Of a DNA stretch of 18,198 nt, positions 1-6,280 are shown one piece after another (position 1 is the first letter of the stretch; the number at the start of each line of letters is the position of its first letter). Below the pieces are notes generated by a model. It searched no databases, was not told the DNA's origin, and saw nothing but the letters and a program-made list of their open reading frames with translations. The DNA comes from Deltaproteobacteria bacterium (GTDB lineage Bacteria; Desulfobacterota; Syntrophia; Syntrophales; JAAYKM01). The stretch covers positions 1-18,198 of the forward strand of contig JAGVTI010000300.1 of assembly GCA_019136935.1 (NCBI GenBank), in the 5' to 3' direction. The translations under genes and the position numbers were made by a program.

Positions 1-1152
1 CCACTTGTAGCCGCCGTAGACCTGGTAGAAGAAGGCGTTCTTCACGCCGGGTCCCTGACCCCAGACGTTGCCGACCCAGTTGGTCACGTCGTCGTTCCAG
101 AGGATCAGCGTCTGGCGCAGGTCCACGCCGCCCCAGCAGGCTTCCCAGAAGGGGGCAAAGTTGGAACCGGTGATTTTGGTACGGCCGTAATCCTGGCCGC
201 TGGCGTAGACGAAACGGCCGCCCACATAGGCCGGTCCGAGGTCCACCTTGGCGTCGGCGTAGAAGGCCCACATCTCCATATCCACGTCGCTAACCCCGGA
301 CAGGTCGGATTCCAGGTCGCCGTTCCAGTACTCCAACTCCGACTGGAGGGTGACGGGACCGAACTGACCCTTGAAGTAGGGGGTCAGGAGCCAACCGTCG
401 ATTACGGCTTCATCATACATAGGCGGAAGCTTAGCAAGGGCGGGATGATTGCCGTCCTTGAAGTTGGCGATCCGCCGATAGGCGACCTTCAGGCCCCCTT
501 CGAGGTTCTCGTTCTTGTACATGGCGATGCCGACGTAGGCGTTGTCGTCGCCGTCAATGCCCCGGTCGCCGTTGAACGCCGAGGAGCTTCCCTCGTAGGT
601 CTTGAAGTACTTGGCGCCGATGGTCCAGTTCTGGTTCAGGGGAAGGATCCACTGCACCAGGGCCTGGGTCTGGGTGGTGTCGCCGAAGGTGGTCCCCCAG
701 AAGTCGTGGGGGGCGTAGCCGATCCACCAGATGCCGACTTTCGACATGTACTGGATGTAGGCCTGCTCGAACTCGATGTTCTCCTGCTCCTTGGTGGTAT
801 CTTTGGTAATATTGTGGGGACGGCTGAACGTGTTGCCGCGGGCCCCCGACCAGTTGTTGTCGCCCCAGATCTTCTCGAGGGCGTCGAAACGGGTGATCAG
901 GGACAGGCCCGGGGATACGACGAACTCCGTCTGGACGCGCAGTCTCTGACGGAAGAAGGCCGTTGACCGATCATCTTTTTTTTTGCCCGCATTCTCGCCT
1001 TCTGTGTAATAAGAATTGCCGGCGCTGAGGTCATTGTAATAATCACCGGCCACGTAGTAGGAGCCGCTGAACTTCACGTCCACGGCCGCGGCGGGCATGC
1101 AGAACGCCGCCACCAGTGCCAGTGAAAGCAAAACGATCCAAAGTTTCTTCAT
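1..1152 (-). CDS. Outer-membrane beta-barrel (porin-like) protein, C-terminus beyond left edge
   Basis: An open frame runs on the minus strand from ATG 1152-1150 to the left edge without a stop, giving 384 codons. The start follows a good ribosome site (AGGAGG on the minus strand, 1164-1169, 11 nt spacing). The protein opens with a textbook signal peptide: MKK, a hydrophobic core, then AAA with likely cleavage after residue 23. The mature part is rich in aromatic residues, Gly, Asn and Asp and alternates polar and hydrophobic residues, for example WWIGYAPHDFWGTTFGDTT, as expected of transmembrane beta strands. It has no lipobox and no obvious enzymatic motif. I infer an outer-membrane channel of the loosely defined porin/alginate-export-like families common in Desulfobacterota. 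Substrate is unknown. It is divergent from acs across a long spacer. The last strands and terminal aromatic residue cannot be seen. Confidence 0.85.
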   Translation of the reverse strand, partial: MKKLWIVLLSLALVAAFCMPAAAVDVKFSGSYYVAGDYYNDLSAGNSYYTEGENAGKKKDDRSTAFFRQRLRVQTEFVVSPGLSLITRFDALEKIWGDNNWSGARGNTFSRPHNITKDTTKEQENIEFEQAYIQYMSKVGIWWIGYAPHDFWGTTFGDTTQTQALVQWILPLNQNWTIGAKYFKTYEGSSSAFNGDRGIDGDDNAYVGIAMYKNENLEGGLKVAYRRIANFKDGNHPALAKLPPMYDEAVIDGWLLTPYFKGQFGPVTLQSELEYWNGDLESDLSGVSDVDMEMWAFYADAKVDLGPAYVGGRFVYASGQDYGRTKITGSNFAPFWEACWGGVDLRQTLILWNDDVTNWVGNVWGQGPGVKNAFFYQVYGGYKW

Positions 1153-1569
1153 TTCTGATTTTTCCTCCTGTTTGTGAAAACGTTTTTTGGGACCTCCCGG
1201 GGCATGTCGTGGGAGATCCGCCTTGTAGCGCTTTTTTCAAACCTTCCTGTCCCTGAAACGGGCGCCCTCAGTGACCGGCCGGGCCGGCAGGGACCCTGAG
1301 GCCCTTTCCCCGATTTTCCCCCTGCTCCCCCCCTTTCCTCTATATTGATGTCTCTTCCCGATGTTTCGTCCCGGCCGCCTCTCCGGCGCGCCCGGGCGCC
1401 GCCGTTTTGGAAACGGCCCTTTTCAAACCCCATTTCAAAGCAACATGCATACCAGAAAAGGCCCGGCGTGTAAATGGCGGGGTAACCGGCGGTGTCCACG
1501 GCGACGACGGCGCGCGCGGTTCCTTCCGGCGAGGTGCCGGTGCGGCTCCGGTGCGGAGATTTTGCCATA

Positions 1570-1600
1570 TTGATACAGAATGTGTTGCGAAAATGCAACA
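1570..1600 (-). promoter_or_regulatory. Candidate minus-strand promoter with overlapping dyad
   Basis: On the minus strand a TTGCAT box (1593-1598) and a TATCAA box (1570-1575) are separated by 17 nt. The -35 box lies inside the inverted repeat TGTTGC/GCAACA (1583-1588 and 1595-1600). It would give the porin-like gene a leader of over 400 nt. Match to consensus is weak, so this is only a candidate. Confidence 0.2.
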
Positions 1601-1808
1601 GCGATTGGGCGTTTCCCCGGAAAACGGCCGGGGAGGCCGCGGGCATGCCCGGCGGAACGAAGGGGCGGTTTCCGTCCCGCCGGGGGCGTCCGGCGCGCCC
1701 GGCCCCCCTCCAGGGGAAAGAAGCGATCCCGGTCCGTCGAAAAGGTATGAAATACCAGGGGATGCAACGGGGAAACGCCTCCTGCCGGAGGCGGCCGGCC
1801 GTGAAATT

Positions 1809-1839
1809 ATGCTTGACATTCAGCATAGTTTGGTATACC
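1809..1839 (+). promoter_or_regulatory. Candidate promoter/operator upstream of acs
   Basis: A perfect TTGACA (1813-1818) is followed after 15 nt by TATACC (1834-1839). The spacer is shorter than the 17 nt optimum. The -35 box sits in a small dyad, ATGCT (1809-1813) and AGCAT (1822-1826), which could be an operator. The local drop in GC content within a very GC-rich spacer supports a regulatory role. The transcript would have a leader of about 350 nt before acs. Confidence 0.3.
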
Positions 1840-2193
1840 CACTGGCGGTTATCATTACGGGGGGCGGAGGCGTTTCCATCCCGGTGCGAAAGGCGGTTTT
1901 CCCGGGGCGGGGGCGGGGCGCCGTCCCGTTTCACCGAAGCGGGAAAGGTCCCTGATAACGAAGGCTTTCACCGGCGCTTTCCAGGCTGAAAAGCGGGAGA
2001 TTTCCGATACGGCCCGGAACACGGAAAACGTTCCCGGGGCCCTTTTCGGACAGGATCGGCCGGAGGCGGCCGGGTTGGGGGTGAAGAAGGATATTAAAAG
2101 GTCAGGCAGGTTTCCATCCTGCATCTTCCTTGTCTTAGGGAAGGGAGAATCAAAAAGCTGTCTAACAACAACAAAGGGAGGTAATTGAAAGAA

Positions 2194-4164
2194 ATGGCAG
2201 AAGAAATCGTATTGAAGGATCGTTATCCGGTACCGGATCAGTTGCTGAAAACCGCCCATATCAAGGGCAGGGAAGAGTACAATAAGCTTTATGCCGAATC
2301 CATCAAGGATTCCGCGGCCTGGTGGGCAAAGCAGGCCGATGAGCTCCTGACCTTCTACAAGAAGTGGGACAAGGTCGAGGATTACAATTTCGATATCCGC
2401 AAGGGCCCCATTTACGCGAAGTATTTCGAGGGCGCCAAGCTCAACGTGGCCTACAACTGCCTGGACCGCCAGCTGGAGAAAAGGGCCGGCAAGGTCGCCA
2501 TTCAGTGGGAAGGCAACGAGCCCGGTGAAGAGCGGGCCATCACCTACAAGGAACTGTACACCGAGGTCTGCAAGTTCGCCAACGTCCTGAAGAAGCACGG
2601 CGTGAAGAAGGGCGATCGTGTTTGCCTTTACCTGCCCATGGTTCCGGAAGCGGCCATCGCCATGCTGGCCTGCACCCGGATCGGCGCCATCCACGCCGTC
2701 GTGTTCGGAGGCTTCAGCTCCGACGCCCTGGCCGTCCGCATCCAGGATTCCGAATCGAAGATCCTCGTGGTCTGCAACGGCACCATGCGCGGCGCCAAGG
2801 CCGTTCCCGCGAAGGCCTCCGCCGACGAGGCCCTGAAGGAATGTCCTTCCGTGGAGAAGGTCATCGTGGTCGATCGCGTGGGAGACAAGATCAAGTGCGA
2901 ATGGACCGAGGGAAGAGACCTCTGGTGGCATGACGAGATGGCTTCGGTGGACGACAAGTGCGAACCCGAGTGGATGGACGCGGAAGACACCCTGTTCATT
3001 CTCTACACCTCCGGTTCCACGGGACAGCCCAAGGGCGCCCTCCACACCACGGCGGGCTATCTCCTGTACTCCGCCTACACCTCCAAGTATGCCTTCGATC
3101 TCCACGAGGAAGACATTCACTGGTGCACCGCCGACATCGGCTGGGTCACGGGCCACAGCTACGTCGTCTACGGTCCCCTCTGCCTGGGCGCCACCTCCAT
3201 CATGTTCGAGGGCGTTCCCAACTATCCGACCTACAGCCGGTTCTGGCAGGTCGTGGAGAAATACAAGGTCACGTCCTTCTACACGGCGCCCACGGCCATC
3301 CGCGCCATCGCCAAGGAAGGCGACGAGTTCCTGAAGGGAATCGACCTGTCCTCGCTGAGAGTCCTGTCTTCCGTGGGCGAGCCCCTCAACCCCGAAGCGT
3401 GGTATTGGTTCTATACGAAGATCGGCGGCGGCCGCTGCCCCATCGTCGACACCTGGTGGCAGACCGAAACGGGCGGCCACATGATCCTGCCCCTGCCCGG
3501 TGCGATCGAAATCAAACCGGCCATGCCGGCCTTCCCGATCATGGGTGTCATCCCGGCCCTGTGCGACGATGTGACCGGCGCAGAGCAGACCGAGCCGGCC
3601 GCCCGCGGCGCCCTGTGCTTCAAGACGGCGTGGCCCGGCATCACCCGGACCATCTACGGCGACCACAAGCGTTACGAAGAGACCTATTTCGAGCCCTACC
3701 CGGGATTGTACTTCTCCGGCGACGGCGCACTCCGTGACGCGGACGGCTATTACCGCATCACCGGCCGTATCGACGACGTCATCAACGTGTCCGGTCACCG
3801 GATGGGGACCGCCGAGATCGAGGCGACCCTCAACGCCCACGAGAAAGTGGCCGAGTCGGCCGTGGTCGGCTATCCCCACGAGGTCAAGGGTCAGTCGATT
3901 TATGCGTACGTCACCCTGAAAACGGGCATCGAGCCTTCGGAAGCGCTGAAGAAGGAACTGGTCGCCTACGTTCGGACGATCATCGGTCCCATCGCGACAC
4001 CGGAGAAAATCCAGTGGGCCGACGGTCTGCCCAAAACCCGCAGCGGCAAGATCATGAGAAGGATTCTCAAGAAGGTCGCCGCCAACGAGATCGACGATCT
4101 GGGCGACACCAGCACCCTGGCGGATCCGGCCGTGGTCGACGACCTGGTCAAGAACAGGCAGTAA
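2194..4164 (+). CDS. acs: Acetyl-CoA synthetase, AMP-forming
   Basis: A 656-residue adenylate-forming enzyme of normal Acs length (about 650). It interconverts acetate + CoA + ATP and acetyl-CoA + AMP + PPi in the cytoplasm. Visible motifs in order: P-loop YTSGSTGQPKG (271-281); VTGHSYVVYGPL (318-329); DTWWQTETGG (419-428), whose tryptophan restricts the pocket to acetate; SGDGALRDADGYYRITGR (508-525); and PKTRSGK (613-619) with catalytic, acetylation-prone Lys619. ATG 2194 is chosen because GGGAGGT (2176-2182) is 11 nt upstream; the in-frame TTG at 2185 is too close to it. It lies directly before etfB, etfA and a membrane Fe-S oxidoreductase, the arrangement associated in Syntrophus with acetate and ATP formation from acetyl-CoA, so the enzyme may run in reverse here (inference). 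Residues 440-451 depart from the usual GSATRPFFG-like segment. Confidence 0.95.
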   Translation: MAEEIVLKDRYPVPDQLLKTAHIKGREEYNKLYAESIKDSAAWWAKQADELLTFYKKWDKVEDYNFDIRKGPIYAKYFEGAKLNVAYNCLDRQLEKRAGKVAIQWEGNEPGEERAITYKELYTEVCKFANVLKKHGVKKGDRVCLYLPMVPEAAIAMLACTRIGAIHAVVFGGFSSDALAVRIQDSESKILVVCNGTMRGAKAVPAKASADEALKECPSVEKVIVVDRVGDKIKCEWTEGRDLWWHDEMASVDDKCEPEWMDAEDTLFILYTSGSTGQPKGALHTTAGYLLYSAYTSKYAFDLHEEDIHWCTADIGWVTGHSYVVYGPLCLGATSIMFEGVPNYPTYSRFWQVVEKYKVTSFYTAPTAIRAIAKEGDEFLKGIDLSSLRVLSSVGEPLNPEAWYWFYTKIGGGRCPIVDTWWQTETGGHMILPLPGAIEIKPAMPAFPIMGVIPALCDDVTGAEQTEPAARGALCFKTAWPGITRTIYGDHKRYEETYFEPYPGLYFSGDGALRDADGYYRITGRIDDVINVSGHRMGTAEIEATLNAHEKVAESAVVGYPHEVKGQSIYAYVTLKTGIEPSEALKKELVAYVRTIIGPIATPEKIQWADGLPKTRSGKIMRRILKKVAANEIDDLGDTSTLADPAVVDDLVKNRQ

Positions 4165-4173
4165 TCGTTGAAA

Positions 4174-4220
4174 GTGTTTCCGGTTCCCCGGTTTTCCGCG
4201 GGGAACCGGAAACTTAATTA
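4174..4220 (+). terminator. Strong hairpin after acs (terminator or processing site)
   Basis: A 15-bp perfect stem, 4176-4190 paired with 4199-4213, has an 8-nt loop and begins 12 nt after the acs stop. The 3' flank is TTAATTA rather than a clean U-run. It could terminate part of the transcription, or protect the acs 3' end so that acs and etfBA are expressed at different levels. Confidence 0.5.
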
Positions 4221-4221
4221 A

Positions 4222-4261
4222 GTGTACCAGGGGTGAGGACGACCTTGCACCCGAAGTACAC
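4222..4261 (+). promoter_or_regulatory. Two-tier stem in the etfB leader
   Basis: Outer arms GTGTAC (4222-4227) and GTACAC (4256-4261) enclose inner arms GGGTG (4231-4235) and CACCC (4248-4252), with a symmetrical 3x3 internal loop between them. The structure ends six bases before the etfB ribosome site (GAGGAGG, 4268-4274). This is compatible with a cis-acting leader element. No known riboswitch class is recognised. Confidence 0.35.
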
Positions 4262-4279
4262 GATATCGAGGAGGATGAA

Positions 4280-5050
4280 GTGAATATCATTGCATGCGTA
4301 AAGCAGGTGCCCGATACGGAAACCCTGATCAAGGTGAAAACCGACGGTTCCGGGATTGAAGAAGGCGGCATCAAGTGGGTCATGAATCCCTACGACGAGT
4401 TCGGTGTGGAAGAGGCCCTCAGGTTGAAGGAAAAGAACGGCGGAGAGGTGACGATCGTGACCCTCGGACCGGCGAGAGCGATGGAAAGCATTCGGACCGC
4501 CTTGGCGATGGGCGCGGACAAGGGAATCCATATCGACGACGCGTCCCTGAACAACGGCGACGCCTACACGACGGCGGCGGCGCTGGCGGCGGCCATCAAG
4601 ACCGTTCCCTACGATTTGATTTTCTGCGGACAGCGGGCCATCGACGACGACAGCGGCCAGGTCGGTTCGATCCTGGCGGAACTCCTGGATCTCCCGCAGG
4701 TGACCCTGGTCACCAAGGTCGAGGTGGCGGGCAGTTCGGTGAAAGCCATGCGGGCCATCGAAGGCGCCCAGCTCGTGATCGAGAGTCCCCTTCCCTGTGT
4801 GCTGACGGCGCAGAAGGGTTTGAACGAACCCCGTTACGCTTCCCTGCCGGGGATCATGAAGGCGAAGAAGAAACCCGTGGATATCAAGGACGCCGCCGCG
4901 CTGGGTGTGACCGCGTCGGATAAGGCCAAAGTCGTCAAGTTCGTACCCCCTCCGGCCAGGCCTCCTGGAAAGATCATCGCCGGTGACGATCCGACGGCGA
5001 AGGCCGCTCAGCTTGCCAAGTTGCTGCGGGAAGAGGCGAAGGTTCTTTAA
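4280..5050 (+). CDS. etfB: Electron transfer flavoprotein, beta subunit
   Basis: A 256-residue EtfB of normal length. With EtfA it forms a soluble heterodimer that takes electrons from acyl-CoA dehydrogenases. The N-terminus MNIIACVKQVPDTE is typical. The nucleotide-binding segment reads CGQRAIDDDSGQVGS (116-130). The EtfB signature EPRYASLPGIMKAKKKP is at 183-199 and includes the region that recognises partner dehydrogenases. The start is GTG 4280, five bases after a strong GAGGAGG; the ATG at 4275 is out of frame and stops at once. Only 26 bp separate it from etfA, so the two are surely co-transcribed. Whether the protein binds AMP only, or a second FAD as in bifurcating ETFs, cannot be decided by eye: the loop is nearer the DDD-type of classical ETFs but has QVG as in bifurcating ones. 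Confidence 0.95.
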   Translation: MNIIACVKQVPDTETLIKVKTDGSGIEEGGIKWVMNPYDEFGVEEALRLKEKNGGEVTIVTLGPARAMESIRTALAMGADKGIHIDDASLNNGDAYTTAAALAAAIKTVPYDLIFCGQRAIDDDSGQVGSILAELLDLPQVTLVTKVEVAGSSVKAMRAIEGAQLVIESPLPCVLTAQKGLNEPRYASLPGIMKAKKKPVDIKDAAALGVTASDKAKVVKFVPPPARPPGKIIAGDDPTAKAAQLAKLLREEAKVL

Positions 5051-5076
5051 TCAAAAGACATACGGAGGTAAATGAA

Positions 5077-6054
5077 ATGGCTAAAGGTGTATGGATAGTA
5101 GCAGAACAGAGAGAAGGCGCCTTCCGTAAGATCTCCTTCGAACTTGCAAGCACGGCGAGAAAGCTGGCGGACGAGCTGGGCGACGAGGTGTGTGCGGTTC
5201 TCGTCGGTTCCGGCGTGGAAGGAATTGCAGGCGAATTGGGAAAATACGGGGTGGATAAGGTATACGTGGCGGACGACGCCATCTTCGAACCCTATACGAC
5301 GGACGCGCATGCCGCGGCGGTGGCGAAGATCGTCAAGGAAAAGGATCCGGCGATCCTGCTGCTGGGCGCATCGGCCCAGGGCAAGGATCTGTCCTCCCGC
5401 CTGGTCGGGAAACTGGCCACGGGAATGGCGACGGACTGCACCGACTTGAGGCTCGATGGCGGAAAACTGGTGGCCTTCCGGCCCATGTACGCGGGCAAGT
5501 GCTTCGGGGAAATCATGATTTCTTCTTTCCCCCAGATGGCGTCCCTGCGTCCCAACGTGTTCTCCGCCGTGGAGAATGCGAAGGCCGGCGCGGTCGAGAA
5601 GTTCGACGCCGGCATCGATGCCGGCCAGTTGAAGACGAAGGTCCTGGAAGTCCAGAAAGAGACCAGCGGCAAGGTCGACCTGACGGAAGCGAACCTGATC
5701 GTGTCCGGCGGGCGCGGCATGCAGGGACCGGACGGTTACTCGGTCCTGGAAGAGCTGGCGGGTGTTCTCGGCGCCACGGTCGGTGCCTCCCGCGCCGCGG
5801 TGGATGCCGGTTGGAGACCCCAGACGGACCAGGTCGGGCAGACCGGAAAGGTCGTCTCCCCGAACCTGTATGTCGCCTGCGGTATTTCCGGCGCGATTCA
5901 GCATCTGGCGGGCATGAGTTCTTCGAAGGTGATCGTGGCCATCAACAAGGATTCCGAGGCCCCCATCTTCTCGAAGGCGGATTACGGGATCGTGGACGAC
6001 CTGTTCAAGGTCGTGCCCGAACTGGCGAAGGAATGCAAGAAGCTCCTGGGGTAA
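5077..6054 (+). CDS. etfA: Electron transfer flavoprotein, alpha subunit
   Basis: A 325-residue EtfA, the FAD-carrying subunit of the ETF heterodimer. The C-terminal FAD domain is intact: GASRAAVDAGW (236-246), QVGQTGKVVSPNLYVACGIS (252-271) and INKD with PIF and ADYGIVDD (289-308). The N-terminal domain has no ferredoxin-like cysteine cluster, so this is the short form, not the Fe-S-extended type found in some anaerobes. ATG 5077 follows ACGGAGG (5062-5068); the nearby ATG at 5072 is in another frame. An intrinsic terminator lies about 60 bp downstream, so etfBA ends a transcript there. In context ETF would deliver electrons to the membrane Fe-S oxidoreductase encoded next. Confidence 0.95.
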   Translation: MAKGVWIVAEQREGAFRKISFELASTARKLADELGDEVCAVLVGSGVEGIAGELGKYGVDKVYVADDAIFEPYTTDAHAAAVAKIVKEKDPAILLLGASAQGKDLSSRLVGKLATGMATDCTDLRLDGGKLVAFRPMYAGKCFGEIMISSFPQMASLRPNVFSAVENAKAGAVEKFDAGIDAGQLKTKVLEVQKETSGKVDLTEANLIVSGGRGMQGPDGYSVLEELAGVLGATVGASRAAVDAGWRPQTDQVGQTGKVVSPNLYVACGISGAIQHLAGMSSSKVIVAINKDSEAPIFSKADYGIVDDLFKVVPELAKECKKLLG

Positions 6055-6115
6055 AGGTCAGGAGACCATGAAAGCGGTTTCCGGTTTTTCCGGGAACGCT
6101 TGATAAAAATGAAAC

Positions 6116-6150
6116 ACCCCGCCTGTCGCCATGATGGGCGGGGTTTTCTC
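6116..6150 (+). terminator. Rho-independent terminator after etfA
   Basis: An 8-bp stem, ACCCCGCC (6116-6123) with GGCGGGGT (6137-6144), has a 13-nt loop and runs into TTTTCTC. It is a convincing intrinsic terminator that separates etfBA from the Fe-S oxidoreductase gene. Confidence 0.8.
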
Positions 6151-6208
6151 AGAGATGCAAAGGATGACGAACCCGTGACGGTTGAGCATCCCTTCCCCTC
6201 TCCTCCAT

Positions 6209-6261
6209 CCCCTGCAGGGGGTTGGAAAAGTTTTTACGAGGTCATATTCATCCTTTAAAAT
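6209..6261 (+). promoter_or_regulatory. Candidate promoter for the Fe-S oxidoreductase gene, with upstream palindrome
   Basis: TTTACG (6233-6238) and TAAAAT (6256-6261, five of six matches to the -10 consensus) are spaced by 17 nt in an AT-rich patch. They lie just after the etfA terminator and 20 nt before the start codon. A perfect 12-bp palindrome, CCCCTGCAGGGG (6209-6220), sits immediately upstream of the -35 box and could be a regulator site. Confidence 0.45.
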
Positions 6262-6280
6262 ATATCTTTACGGAGGCGTT

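Larger units (their letters stand above)
1153..2193. other. Long non-coding divergent spacer between porin-like gene and acs
   Basis: About 1.04 kb with no convincing gene. Open frames on both strands here overlap one another, are rich in Arg, Pro, Gly and Ala, lack ribosome sites and show no recognisable domain, so I read them as GC-driven chance frames. What is visible: a nested hairpin at 1266-1301; a 7-bp hairpin at 1401-1417 followed by CCTTTT; a 6-bp dyad TGTTGC/GCAACA at 1583-1600; a 12-bp palindrome at 1640-1651; a dyad overlapping a TTGACA box at 1809-1826; and two small hairpins near the acs start (GCAGG/CCTGC and CTTCC/GGAAG within about 2105-2150). It probably carries the divergent promoters and long structured leaders. 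Confidence 0.6.

Noticed and set aside
445..966. 173-codon plus-strand open frame
   Set aside because: It is opposite the porin-like gene, whose minus-strand frame is open for 384 codons with a clear signal peptide.
1149..1989. Overlapping open frames on both strands in the porin-acs spacer
   Set aside because: They overlap one another, are rich in Arg, Pro and Gly, lack ribosome sites and show no domain; better read as non-coding.
1855..4383. 842-codon minus-strand open frame opposite acs
   Set aside because: It lies antisense to an unmistakable acetyl-CoA synthetase; its composition (Gly, Val, Asp, His, Arg rich) is that of a GC-driven shadow frame with no domain.
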